This document shows, piece by piece, positions 21,711 through 30,582 of a stretch of DNA of 45,023 bases (position 1 is the stretch's first letter; each line of letters opens with the position of its first letter). A program made the translations under genes and the position numbers. The DNA comes from a virus, in the IMG/VR virus record IMGVR_UViG_3300042876_000637, positions 1 to 45,023 of that record; one strand, written 5' to 3'. The notes beneath the pieces were generated by a model. That model was not told where the DNA came from. It was given only the letters and a program-made list of their open reading frames with translations, and searched no databases.

Positions 21711-22109
21711 ATGCCGGAGCTGCATGTGACGCGGCGCGTGAATTGCCCAGTGTCAGGCTATGAGGCGGCACATGTGGTGCTGCCCCCGGAGTGGTTGGGG
21801 GCGCACCTGCTGCGCCGGGATGAGGTGCTGGCCGCGCTGGAAAAATCCCCGGCGGGCAAAAGCCCTACCCTCACCCGCGCGGCCATTGCGCTGGCGCTGG
21901 CGGATGACTGGGACGGCATTCCTGGGCTGACCGACAAACATGACCCGGCGACGTGGGACGTGACCGCCATGCCGTTGGGCGTGTTGCTGTGGCTGGTGGA
22001 AGCGGTGTATGCCGATTTTGCCCAGGCGTTTGTTGTCCCAAAAGTCTCTGCCGCGCCGTTGCCGCATGGATTGACGGCGACAGCGGCGATGAGCACGGCT
22101 GGCAGTTAG
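21711..22109 (+). CDS. Tail assembly chaperone, short form (gpG-like)
   Basis: A 132-residue product of the zero frame. It is an alpha/beta protein with a helical core (PATWDVTAMPLGVLLWLVEA). It lies between tail tube and tape measure genes, the place of the lambda G/T genes. A canonical -1 slippery heptamer near its 3' end makes the long form. Confidence 0.82.
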   Translation: MPELHVTRRVNCPVSGYEAAHVVLPPEWLGAHLLRRDEVLAALEKSPAGKSPTLTRAAIALALADDWDGIPGLTDKHDPATWDVTAMPLGVLLWLVEAVYADFAQAFVVPKVSAAPLPHGLTATAAMSTAGS

Positions 22110-22357
22110 ACCCCCAGCACGCCCGCGCCGCAATGGGCGCGGGCGTGTTCGCCGCCTGGCGCGCTTGGGTGCAACATGGCACGCTGCCGGGCGCGGGCGG
22201 GTGGGCGGCGCAATCGCTGCGGCTGCTCAATTGTTTCTCGGCGCTGGGCCTGATTGACCAAACGTGGCGCTACTATCGCCAGCGCGAGGCCGACCTAAGC
22301 AAACTGACGGCGCTGCAACTGGATTTGATTCGGTGGCTGGAGGATGAGGATGGCTGA
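21711..22357 (+). CDS. Tail assembly chaperone, -1 frameshift product (gpGT-like)
   Basis: A -1 shift at CCCAAAA (22037-22043) joins 111 codons of the first frame to about 104 codons of the second, giving a protein of about 215 residues. The second frame (WQLDPQHARAAMGAGVFAAW, QREADLSKLTALQLDLIRWL) is free of stops and ends at 22357, overlapping the tape measure start. In lambda-like tails this long form binds the tape measure protein. Confidence 0.82.
22037..22087 (+). promoter_or_regulatory. Programmed -1 frameshift signal
   Basis: The heptamer C CCA AAA (22037-22043) is in the correct frame. Six bases later begins a stem: GCCGC and GCCGT (22050-22059) pair with ACGGC (22074-22078) and GCGGC (22083-22087), a 10-bp stem with a 4-base bulge. 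Heptamer, spacer and stem all fit the usual rules. Confidence 0.85.
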
Positions 22358-24206
22358 CCAAATTGAGGCCGAGTTAATCGTAACTGCCATTGCAAAAGGT
22401 TTTGACGAACTATCCAATGCGATGACCGACCAAGCTAAGGCATTTAAAGAGGCGGATGATGCGGCTCGCAAAAATGCTGAAGCCGCCAAAGCCCAACAAA
22501 AAGCAATTGCTGACCAGGAAAAAGCCGCCCGCCAAGCTGAGCAAGCGATGAAAAATTGGGGCGAGGGCGCAAAGATGGCGTTCGAGATGATTGGCAAGGG
22601 TCTGGACTACGCCGCTAAAGCATCTGAACGATTGGGCCGTACAGATATGCCTGATGCGCTAGAGAGCGCCGAGCAAGCGGTGCAAAAATTAGGTGACAGC
22701 CTGCTCGAATTGCCTATTGGAAAAATAAACCCGCTATTCCAAATGTTTGGTGACGAAGCGTTGAAAGATGCTGACGCGCTTACCATTCTCGCAAAGGGGT
22801 TAGGCACAGTATCAGACGGGGCTAATGCGGTCACGGCCGCATGGATTAAATATCAAGCAAAGACAGGCGCAATTACCTGGGAAGAAGCGGCCCGCCAAAT
22901 TGACGAACTAACGGGCGCGGTGAAGGATAACCGCACCGAGGCGCAGAAGGCGGCGGCCAGCGTGAACGCCTACGCCGCGCGCTGGACGGCGATGGCGGCG
23001 GAGATGAAGGGCCGGGGGGATGAAACCACGAAGAGCATCAACCGCATGTTGGAGATGGAAAAGGCCGAAGAAGCGAAAGCCAAAATGGAAGAATTGGAGA
23101 AAGCCGCGCAACTGCTGGCGGCGGGCATGAGCGGGGCGCTGAGTAACGCGCAACAGTCCTATACCGACACCACGGCTGAGACCAGCGTGGAAATCGAGAA
23201 ACTGCAAAAGGAACTTGACAAGTATCAAGCCCTGAATGGCAAGACCGTGACCGTGACGGAAGAGGCCACGGTAAGTGCCACCGAAGCGGCCATTGCCCAG
23301 CGTGACCTCGGCGAGGCGCAAAAAGAACTGGCGGACAACACCGACCCGAAAAAGACATTGGATTTGACGCTGGCGCTGGAAAAAGCGAAGGAAAAGGCCG
23401 ATGACGCGGCAAAGGGGCTGGGCGGCACGTCGGAGGTGACGCTGGATTACACGAAAAAAATCGAGGATTTAAACACCAAACTCGACGAGCAACGGAAGAA
23501 GCAGGAAGAAGCGGCGCTGGCTGTAAAAGAAGCCAACGCACAGTTTGTTTTCCAGCAGGCCAGCGCAAGCCTGGACGCGGAGGGGCAATTGGCGCTTGCT
23601 TTCAGCCTGGGATTAATAGACGAAAAATCTTACAACGCATCCAAGCGCGTGCTCGATTTAACAGCACAATTTGACGCAAACCACGACAAAGTTGTCGACG
23701 CGACCGAAGGGCAGGACGATTACATCAATGCCCTAAATTATGTGGCACAAACAGCGGATGGAACGGTTGCGCCGATGACAGATTACAAAAATTCAGTTTT
23801 GGAAGCCGAAGCCGCTATGAACGCGGCAGATGGAGCGGCGCAAGATTTGACCAAAAGCATTGGCGGCATTCCCGATAAAACCGTGACAGTAACCACGCAG
23901 TACCTCGACCTGGGCACACCCGGCGGACGCCAAAGCGGGGCCATCGGCGACGGCTACGCCAGCGGCGGGGACTTCATTGTGCCGCCAGGCTACCCCAATG
24001 ATAGTTTCCCCATGCGCGTTCAAAGCGGCGAGCGGGTGATTGTGCAAACGCCCGCGCAACAGGCCCAGGGCGGCATGGGCATCACCATCGGCAATGTGAC
24101 CATCAACGCGGCCCCCGGCCAAAACGGGGCGGCCTTGTGGGATGAATTCAGCGCGGCGGCGGCGCAGGCGGCGCGCGCCCAACGCGCGACAGGAGCATGG
24201 AATTAA
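22350..24206 (+). CDS. Tail tape measure protein
   Basis: A 618-residue protein; ATG 22350 chosen, ATG 22344 is 6 bases upstream. Long charged helices and coiled coils dominate (FKEADDAARKNAEAAKAQQK, TSVEIEKLQKELDKYQALNG). The C-terminus has SGERVIVQTPAQQAQGGMGI and TIGNVTINAAPGQNGAALW, a common ending of tape measure proteins. At about 1.5 angstrom per residue it predicts a tail of roughly 90 nm. Confidence 0.88.
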   Translation: MADQIEAELIVTAIAKGFDELSNAMTDQAKAFKEADDAARKNAEAAKAQQKAIADQEKAARQAEQAMKNWGEGAKMAFEMIGKGLDYAAKASERLGRTDMPDALESAEQAVQKLGDSLLELPIGKINPLFQMFGDEALKDADALTILAKGLGTVSDGANAVTAAWIKYQAKTGAITWEEAARQIDELTGAVKDNRTEAQKAAASVNAYAARWTAMAAEMKGRGDETTKSINRMLEMEKAEEAKAKMEELEKAAQLLAAGMSGALSNAQQSYTDTTAETSVEIEKLQKELDKYQALNGKTVTVTEEATVSATEAAIAQRDLGEAQKELADNTDPKKTLDLTLALEKAKEKADDAAKGLGGTSEVTLDYTKKIEDLNTKLDEQRKKQEEAALAVKEANAQFVFQQASASLDAEGQLALAFSLGLIDEKSYNASKRVLDLTAQFDANHDKVVDATEGQDDYINALNYVAQTADGTVAPMTDYKNSVLEAEAAMNAADGAAQDLTKSIGGIPDKTVTVTTQYLDLGTPGGRQSGAIGDGYASGGDFIVPPGYPNDSFPMRVQSGERVIVQTPAQQAQGGMGITIGNVTINAAPGQNGAALWDEFSAAAAQAARAQRATGAWN

Positions 24207-26740
24207 TGGCAACCCAGATGATTGTGAAGCTGACGCGGGGCGGGGCCTCGCTAGATTTGAACGACCAGACGAACTATCGGGTGGCGGTGGGGTTTGTGCC
24301 GCCTTCGGTCATCCTCCAGCCGGTGATTGCGGAGGGGGGCAGCACCAACCGTTTCGGCGGCGGAAAACTGGTAGACCAGAAGGCCGCGAGCAGGCCCTTC
24401 ACGTTCACCATCCACATCCTCGGCACATCGGAGGCGGATGTGAGCGCAAAGGGCGACGTGGTGGCGGCATTTTTGGCAATGGCGGGAGATGTGGAGGAGC
24501 CGTTGTACCTGGAATATCGGGCCAATAGCGACATTGCGGCGGAGCCATTGTGGGGCCAGCGCGGGGCAAACCGGCGGTATGAGGTGATTGCAGCGCAAGG
24601 GCCTACGGCGGGGCGCATGAGCGGCCCGGCGAACCTGCGCGCCCAGGCCATCGTAAACATGCAAATCAGCCTAACGCTAGGCCCCTACGCGCTGGGCAAG
24701 CAACAAGAAGTGTGCTCGGCGATGGGCGGGGTGCAGGATGATGTGGTGGGCGCGCTGGATGGAATTAGCCGGGGGCTGATTGCGCCCGAGTCCACTACCA
24801 ACCTGTTTGCCAACCCGGTTTTTGGCAATGCCACATACACCACCGCCTGGACGGCGGGGGCATCGCTGGTGACGACCAAAATAAACGACCAACGCCGCAC
24901 GTATCCGGGCGCGGAAAACGCGCTGCGGGCGCTGGCAAGCGCGGCCACGAACAACACGCTGACCCAATCGCTGACGTTGCCGGCCACATCGCATACCATC
25001 ACGTTTTGGGTGCGGCGGTTGGATAATGGCGCGGTGAGCACATCGCAGGCCGACATCACCTATGACGGCAGCGCGCAAACGACCACGTACACTAACCTGG
25101 GCAATGGCGTGTGGCGGATGCACGCGACGGTAACGGGCACCACGGCGGCCGCGGCCACGGGACTACTGGTCAAAAACAAAATGACGCTGGAAGTGCTGGG
25201 CGCACAGTGCGAGGCCAAAGCCTACCCCACGCCGCTGGCCTGCGGGGATTTTCTGGGGCATTCGTGGAGCGGGGTGTCGCACGCGGCGAGCGTCACCTCC
25301 ACGCGCACGGAGGCGCGGGTGCGCCTGCCCATTGCGGAGGGCGAAAACTTCAACCGGGGCAGTGGGGCCATTCGGTTGGTGTGGCGGCCCCACGTGGCCA
25401 ATGACCATCCCAACGACCAATACTTGTTTGACACCCGCGACGGCTCCAACACCAACGGACTTTCCGCGCGCTATCTGGCCGCCAGTGACTCCATCAATTT
25501 CTCGCGCGGCGCGTCGTCGCTGGGCACCGTGGCGGTCACGTTTGCGGCCTTTAGTGTGTACGTGCTCCATTTTGTTTGGGGGCCGGACAATATGGAGATG
25601 TATGTCAACGGAACGCGCATCGGTGTTGGCCTGTCATTTTTGGCGAATTCAACAGGCGGTTATATTTACATTGGGGCGGATTACTCAGGCACGGATGGCT
25701 CGCAATGCCTGGGAACTATCATGGATTTTGCAATTTACGCCAGCGAGTTGACGGCGGCGGAGGTGTTAGCCGATTACGCCAACGTTTGGCCGGTGGTCAA
25801 CGGGGGCAAGCGCGCGGGGGCTATCCCGTGGCTGTACACGAAGGATGGGGATAACGTCGCTGACAACGGGCTGGATACGGCGAGCAGCACCGGCGCGCCG
25901 CATGAAAACTTCGCGGTCGTGGGCGGGATTGCCGGGAGCGCGCCAGCGGAAACGGTTTTTTGGGTTGACCCAGACAGTGGGGTGAGCACCATTTATCTGG
26001 CAAACTGGGCCATTCCGTTTTATCTCTCGCCAGGCGCGTGCCTGTATTACGAACAAGGTGGCACGGCGGGCGCGGCGACGGATTCCAATGCGGATTACAA
26101 AGCCAGCACGGGGGTTGGGACGACCGAAGTGGCGCTGGCAACATCGGGCACGGCGTGGGAAAGTAAGCAGAAAATGCGCCTGTTGGCCGGGCGGGAGTTT
26201 TGTATTGCCACGCGCCTATACGATGTGAGCGGCAGCAATTTATTGCTGGCCTTTCGGTTCTACATCAACAATACGGTAAGTGGCGGGGAGAGCGTGGTGA
26301 CGGAATTTGAAGCGCCAAAGACCCTCAGCACCTTGTATTTTGGCGTTTCCCTCACCCCGGCTCTGGTTTTGCCGCCGCTCATTGAAATTTATCCGCTGAG
26401 CAGCGTGGATATTGAGGACCCGGCAATGGTGCTGGCCGGGAAGCGTACCACCGGGAGCGCCGATGTGCGGGTGGATTACATGATGCTGATGCCAGCGCCG
26501 CTGATGGCGTTTGCCGCGCACACGTTTGGCAATGTGATTTGCGGGCGGCGCGTCACCTCATTGACGACCGGGGGCGGGGTGGCCTTTATTCGGCAAATCA
26601 CGGGCGATGTGATTGAACTGCAACCGGCGCAATACAACGTGTTGCTGGTCGCCCTGCACAATGGCGGCACGAACACCACGATCCAAGGCACGTTGCAATT
26701 TGAGCACGTTTACATCACCCCACGCTTTGCCCTGTTTTAG
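24206..26740 (+). CDS. Distal tail-like protein with LamG domain
   Basis: An 844-residue protein. AGGAG at 24191-24195 favours ATG 24206 (TAATG with the tape measure stop). The first 170 residues (IVKLTRGGASLDLNDQTNYR, RPFTFTIHILGTSEADVSAK) look like a distal tail (Dit-like) ring domain. At about 200-330 and 350-520 there are carbohydrate-binding-like beta domains; the second (AIRLVWRPHVANDHPNDQYL, NMEMYVNGTRIGVGLSFLAN) is a clear LamG/concanavalin fold. It probably combines ring formation with host-surface binding. Confidence 0.72.
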   Translation: MATQMIVKLTRGGASLDLNDQTNYRVAVGFVPPSVILQPVIAEGGSTNRFGGGKLVDQKAASRPFTFTIHILGTSEADVSAKGDVVAAFLAMAGDVEEPLYLEYRANSDIAAEPLWGQRGANRRYEVIAAQGPTAGRMSGPANLRAQAIVNMQISLTLGPYALGKQQEVCSAMGGVQDDVVGALDGISRGLIAPESTTNLFANPVFGNATYTTAWTAGASLVTTKINDQRRTYPGAENALRALASAATNNTLTQSLTLPATSHTITFWVRRLDNGAVSTSQADITYDGSAQTTTYTNLGNGVWRMHATVTGTTAAAATGLLVKNKMTLEVLGAQCEAKAYPTPLACGDFLGHSWSGVSHAASVTSTRTEARVRLPIAEGENFNRGSGAIRLVWRPHVANDHPNDQYLFDTRDGSNTNGLSARYLAASDSINFSRGASSLGTVAVTFAAFSVYVLHFVWGPDNMEMYVNGTRIGVGLSFLANSTGGYIYIGADYSGTDGSQCLGTIMDFAIYASELTAAEVLADYANVWPVVNGGKRAGAIPWLYTKDGDNVADNGLDTASSTGAPHENFAVVGGIAGSAPAETVFWVDPDSGVSTIYLANWAIPFYLSPGACLYYEQGGTAGAATDSNADYKASTGVGTTEVALATSGTAWESKQKMRLLAGREFCIATRLYDVSGSNLLLAFRFYINNTVSGGESVVTEFEAPKTLSTLYFGVSLTPALVLPPLIEIYPLSSVDIEDPAMVLAGKRTTGSADVRVDYMMLMPAPLMAFAAHTFGNVICGRRVTSLTTGGGVAFIRQITGDVIELQPAQYNVLLVALHNGGTNTTIQGTLQFEHVYITPRFALF

Positions 26741-26743
26741 CCC

Positions 26744-28768
26744 ATGCGCCCCCCCAGCGACTTGACCGTCGAGGTCTACACCAGCGGCACCACGCGCATC
26801 ACCGACGACCTGACCCGCGTCACCGGCCTGCAATTTGAGACGATGTACCCGGGCGGGTTGTATGGGGCCGCGTCATTTTTTGTGCCAAGGCGCATTGCAC
26901 AAAATTGGCAAGCAAAGGGCGCGCAGCGGGTGGTGTTTCGGCGCGGGCAAAAAATCGCGTATGAGGGCTACCTGACCAATCTTCAGGGCGTGATGAGCGC
27001 GGGCCAGCAGGGCGTGCTGCTCACGGCGGTGGGGGCCTGGGGCGCGCTGGTGGAAACGCGGCGCTGGCGCAAACGATGGGCCGACCGGCGCATCGGCGAT
27101 GATATTTGGGTATATCAGGAAGGCGCAGCGGGGGCGCTGAAATGCAACCTCGACCGGCTCAATCGGTTGCAGTTTTCGCCGCTGACCGAACTGTGGAACA
27201 ACGGCGAGTATGCGGCGGTCAAATACACCATGCCCACGGGCGAGACGGCCAAGCGGGTGACGTTTGGCTATGCGTTCGAGAATAGCGACACCACGAAGCC
27301 AAGCGTCGTTTTCTACGAAACGGGCGGGGTGTTCACCGACATTCCCAATGCCTATGATGGCGACCCCAGCACCAATCAGAGCGTGACCCTGCTGCTTGGC
27401 GAGTATCTGTACATCGGGTTTCATGCGGAGGACACGGACCGCATTAAAGCGGGCGACACAGTGCTGGTGCGCTTCAACCTGACCGCAACCGTCAACACGA
27501 ACGCGGCCACAATGACGGCGGAGTATTGGGATAGCGCCAACTGGGTGGCGTTGCCCGGCTACAGTGACGGCACGGCCACCGGCGGAAAAACGCTGGCGCA
27601 GGATGGCGACATGACGTTCACGCGCCCCGGTGACTGGTCGGCGGCAGTTTTAAACGACGCGAACAACACCGCGAAAATCTGGATCAGGCTCACCCCTAGC
27701 GCGTCATTGACCGCCGCGCAAATCGCCGAGATTGATTTTGGCGAGACCCAGTCGTGGAGCCTGATTTGCTGGAACAACACGGCGGCCAGCGCGGAGTTCA
27801 CGCAGTCGAGCGTGGGCACGGGCACACAAGACATCACGTTTGCCACGCCCACCCAATCGCTTGAATTTCGCATGAAAGCAGGGAAACAACAACTGGCGTC
27901 ACTGGGCACGGTGTACGGGCGCGTGACCAGCGTGGTGGTCTACGGTGAAACGGGCAGCATCAACCTCACCGAGGTAGTGAAGGATTGCGGCGGGGCGAGC
28001 GGCTCCCGGCTGAACGGGATACTCTCCACCAGCGAAGCCCTAATTGGCAGTAACACGTTTGACCTCGCAGCGGGCGGATTTGTGGCGGATGACTGGGGCA
28101 GCACGCTCCCTGGCATCATCCAGCAAGCCGAGCGTTTTGGAGACTCGGCCTACAATCAGTGGGCCGTGGGGGTGCGGGCGTCTGACCTGGCCCCGGACGG
28201 CAAGCCAATCATGTTTGCCGAGGCCTTCCCGGCGATGACCGATTACGATTATCTGGTGAGCCTGGCCGAGGCCGACGCGGATTTTGGGCTGAGCTTGGAC
28301 TATGACGACATCTGGAACTGGATTGCCGTGCGCTACACCGACGAGGCGGGAAAGGAGCAGTTCGTGACGCCCGACGATGATGCGGCGTTGAAGGACACGG
28401 CGAGCATCACGGCCTACGGGCAGCGCGACTATCTGCTCGACGCCTCGTACACGAGCCTGGCAAACGCCAAAAACGTGGCGCGGCGCTTTTTGGCATCGAA
28501 GAAAGACCCGCAATATCACATGACCCGTCCGCTAGTGGTACGCGACACCATCCGCACGAAGGCAGGCGGCGGGCGCGTGCCGGTGGCGCTTATCCGTGCT
28601 GGGCAACGGGTGCGGATTGCGGATTATCTACGAGATGTGAATGGGGCAGCCAGTACGGCGTTGACGTTCCTCATCGCCCGCACCAGTTATCAGGACAGCC
28701 CGCCCGCCTGCACCATCACGGCGGGGGTGCCGGATGACCTGAGCGTGTTCATCGCACAAATTCGGTGA
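26744..28768 (+). CDS. Baseplate hub/tail-associated protein (Tal-like)
   Basis: A 674-residue protein starting 4 bases after the previous stop. The N-terminus (MRPPSDLTVEVYTSGTTRIT, GLQFETMYPGGLYGAASFFV) and the GQQGVLLTAVGAWGALVETR region resemble the hub domains of siphovirus tail proteins. The C-terminus (KKDPQYHMTRPLVVRDTIRT, GQRVRIADYLRD) fits a phage tail protein of the GP5/hub type. Last gene of the late operon. Confidence 0.68.
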   Translation: MRPPSDLTVEVYTSGTTRITDDLTRVTGLQFETMYPGGLYGAASFFVPRRIAQNWQAKGAQRVVFRRGQKIAYEGYLTNLQGVMSAGQQGVLLTAVGAWGALVETRRWRKRWADRRIGDDIWVYQEGAAGALKCNLDRLNRLQFSPLTELWNNGEYAAVKYTMPTGETAKRVTFGYAFENSDTTKPSVVFYETGGVFTDIPNAYDGDPSTNQSVTLLLGEYLYIGFHAEDTDRIKAGDTVLVRFNLTATVNTNAATMTAEYWDSANWVALPGYSDGTATGGKTLAQDGDMTFTRPGDWSAAVLNDANNTAKIWIRLTPSASLTAAQIAEIDFGETQSWSLICWNNTAASAEFTQSSVGTGTQDITFATPTQSLEFRMKAGKQQLASLGTVYGRVTSVVVYGETGSINLTEVVKDCGGASGSRLNGILSTSEALIGSNTFDLAAGGFVADDWGSTLPGIIQQAERFGDSAYNQWAVGVRASDLAPDGKPIMFAEAFPAMTDYDYLVSLAEADADFGLSLDYDDIWNWIAVRYTDEAGKEQFVTPDDDAALKDTASITAYGQRDYLLDASYTSLANAKNVARRFLASKKDPQYHMTRPLVVRDTIRTKAGGGRVPVALIRAGQRVRIADYLRDVNGAASTALTFLIARTSYQDSPPACTITAGVPDDLSVFIAQIR

Positions 28769-28864
28769 GCGAGTATTTCCGCAGAAATGCACCAACGGCG
28801 CAAACATACAGCCCCCTGCCGTAGCGTTTGCCTGCGCCCCGCGTGGCAAGGCGGGCGGGGAAAA

Positions 28865-28899
28865 GAAAGCGCCCCCGGCGAGTTGTCGGGGGCGCTTTC
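28865..28899. terminator. Bidirectional terminator between late and early operons
   Basis: GAAAGCGCCCCCG (28865-28877) and CGGGGGCGCTTTC (28887-28899) form a 13-bp perfect stem with a 9-base loop, with T-rich ends on both strands. It separates the convergent operons ending at 28768 and 28902. The 28769-28864 stretch holds no gene. Confidence 0.85.
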
Positions 28900-28901
28900 G
28901 T

Positions 28902-29906
28902 TTATCGCAACCGCTCGAATTGGAGGTTGTCAGGCCCCAGTGCCATGCCCAGCGCCAGCGCAAAGTAATCTGGCACCGATGGCGCGCTGGGGATGAACAG
29001 GCTGCTAACCGCCGCCTGAAACGATTTGAGCGCGGGCGGCTTGTGGTAAATGATGACGGCGCTCGGCACGCTCTCGGTGTGCCACTGCGCCCGCCAATAC
29101 TCGGTGTAATCGGCGGTGGCGAAAAACTGTTTATACCCGCGCACTTTGGGCTTGGCGTCCTTCGCAAACGAGTTGTTTTGAAACTCGATTAGCAAAACTC
29201 GCGGCGGCTTTCCCGGTTCAACCAGGCGGAGTAGCCCATCGGGCTTGAGCACGAAGCGCCCCCGCGCGCTGGGGTCACGCTCGTTGACGTACCAAATGGC
29301 GGCCTGTTGTGGCCCCGCCGGTTCGGCCCGCCAGCCTGCCGCGCGATATTTGTCGGCAAGACGCCACATCGCCTCGGCGCAGAGCAAATCATGCACCCAG
29401 CGCACATCCCCCCGCGCCTGGCGCAGCGGGGGCGTTTCGTCCCCCACTACCATCTCGGCCAGTTCCTCGCCTACCGGCCCGAGGGCGTAGGCGATGAGCC
29501 GCCGGTCCGCCGGTGGGCGCAGGCCAGCGGCGTTGGCGTGTTGCATGATGGGGTAGGGCAGGCGCATGATGACGCCGTCACGCTGGTAGCGATTGAGTGT
29601 GGCGGCAAATGAATCGGCATTGTCGCTGATGGCAAACCGGCTCGCGCACAATTGAAAGAGTCGGGCCTCGGTCAGCGCCAAAAAACTGTGCAGCAACTCC
29701 ACCACGTAGGCGCGCAGATTAGAGCGGCTGTCCCGGTACATGCGGTCGGCGATTTGTCGGGATTCGGCGGCGCTAAATTCGCGGGAGCGCACTGGGCGGC
29801 CTGGCACTACGGGCCGCAATCGGCCATTGGCGGCAACGGGCGGGCGCTTCGGGGTTGGCAAAACCGGATCGGGCTGGGCGGCATGAGGGGCAGGAGAATC
29901 GCTCAT
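28902..29906 (-). CDS. Replication-relaxation-like protein
   Basis: A 334-residue protein with AAAGGA before ATG 29906. A basic, Pro-rich N-terminus is followed by a winged-helix-like region (LLHSFLALTEARLFQLCASR) and a nuclease-like core with VLKPDGLLRLVE and LLIEFQNNSFAKDAK. The D...ExQ pattern recalls PD-(D/E)xK folds. The order matches the replication-relaxation family of plasmid and phage initiators. It is the last early gene. Its exact role in replication is not known. Confidence 0.65.
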   Translation of the reverse strand: MSDSPAPHAAQPDPVLPTPKRPPVAANGRLRPVVPGRPVRSREFSAAESRQIADRMYRDSRSNLRAYVVELLHSFLALTEARLFQLCASRFAISDNADSFAATLNRYQRDGVIMRLPYPIMQHANAAGLRPPADRRLIAYALGPVGEELAEMVVGDETPPLRQARGDVRWVHDLLCAEAMWRLADKYRAAGWRAEPAGPQQAAIWYVNERDPSARGRFVLKPDGLLRLVEPGKPPRVLLIEFQNNSFAKDAKPKVRGYKQFFATADYTEYWRAQWHTESVPSAVIIYHKPPALKSFQAAVSSLFIPSAPSVPDYFALALGMALGPDNLQFERLR

Positions 29907-30000
29907 AGGTATCCTTTCAGGTCAGTTGTTAAAGGGCGAAGAAAAATTTCTTGGTATTTTTTTTGCAGTGTGGCGGCTCCTTCCTGAAAAAAAAATTCTC

Positions 30001-30030
30001 AAAAAAATAGCCGTCAAAATTTCCACGGCT
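30001..30030 (-). terminator. Leftward intrinsic terminator after the second XRE gene
   Basis: On the minus strand AGCCGT (30030-30025), a 10-base loop and ACGGCT (30014-30009) are followed by A and seven T residues (30008-30001). It would end the transcript coming from the XRE gene at 30532-30179, leaving a 3' region of about 175 bases that includes the structured element. Confidence 0.65.
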
Positions 30031-30049
30031 CGCGCGGAGTTGCAATTGA

Positions 30050-30115
30050 AAAAGGGCCTGGGAACGCAGACTACCCCGCAAGGGGTAGGTATCCCACGCT
30101 CAAATAGGCCCTTTT
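30050..30115. ncRNA. Structured RNA candidate (three nested helices)
   Basis: AAAAGGGCCT (30050-30059) pairs with AGGCCCTTTT (30106-30115). Inside, GGGA (30060-30063) pairs with TCCC (30092-30095), and CTACCCC (30071-30077), loop GCAA, GGGGTAG (30082-30088) forms the tip. On the plus strand the tip is a GNRA tetraloop. On the minus strand the tip reads CCCCTTGCGGGG, a core common in CRISPR repeats. It lies between the XRE stop and the terminator, so it could be a 3'-UTR small RNA. The 29907-30178 gap holds no convincing coding sequence. Confidence 0.5.
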
Positions 30116-30178
30116 CAGGACAGCCAAACGATAGCCAACTATCACCCAGTGGAGCACCAAACAACAGTAGTGCAAATG

Positions 30179-30532
30179 CTATTTGTTGTGATGGTCGAGT
30201 AGGTAATTCAGGTAGTGTAGTGCCTCCAGCTGGGCGGCTGGCTTCAATTTTGCAGCCACGTCGTGGATGGCCTGGATGGTTTTATTTTTGGGCGAACTGG
30301 GCTGAGACTCCAACCCGGCCAGCGTTCGCACCACGCGCGGCTCGTCGCCAAAAAAATTGGCGATGGCATCTGCCCGGTCGCGCGATGGTGAGAATTTTCC
30401 AACTTGGAGGAAGTGGATGTAATTAGCCGCCCACCCCAACTTCCGCGAAAGTGCGCTGGGGCGAATTTTTTCACGGGCGCAACGCTGGGCGATGTAATCG
30501 GCGAGGTCAGCAAATCCGGCATAGGCGGGCAT
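30179..30532 (-). CDS. Second XRE-family regulator
   Basis: A 117-residue protein with AAAGGA 9 bases before ATG 30532. An XRE helix-turn-helix lies at about 22-50 (IRPSALSRKLGWAANYIHFL). The C-terminal part (NKTIQAIHDVAAKLKPAAQL) is helical like that of the first repressor. Downstream of the serine integrase with its own sigma-70 promoter, it may act as a Cro-like or integration-control regulator. Confidence 0.8.
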   Translation of the reverse strand: MPAYAGFADLADYIAQRCAREKIRPSALSRKLGWAANYIHFLQVGKFSPSRDRADAIANFFGDEPRVVRTLAGLESQPSSPKNKTIQAIHDVAAKLKPAAQLEALHYLNYLLDHHNK

Positions 30533-30554
30533 CGGCGGGTATCCTTTGCGGATA

Positions 30555-30582
30555 ATGATAGCCGACTTGTTGCCGCCGTCAA
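30555..30582 (-). promoter_or_regulatory. Promoter for the second XRE gene
   Basis: On the minus strand TTGACG (30582-30577), a 16-base spacer and TATCAT (30560-30555) form a good sigma-70 promoter. Transcription would start near 30548, about 16 bases before ATG 30532, with AAAGGA as ribosome binding site. The -35 box overlaps the stop codon of the integrase gene. Confidence 0.65.

Noticed and set aside
30050-30115. CRISPR array
   Set aside because: Only one repeat-like unit exists, with no second copy or spacers, so it is not an array. It is kept only as a structured RNA candidate.
29922-30426. Open frames on both strands across 29922-30426
   Set aside because: They are low-complexity translations of the A/T tracts and the structured element, and one is antisense to the XRE gene. 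No ribosome binding site or domain.
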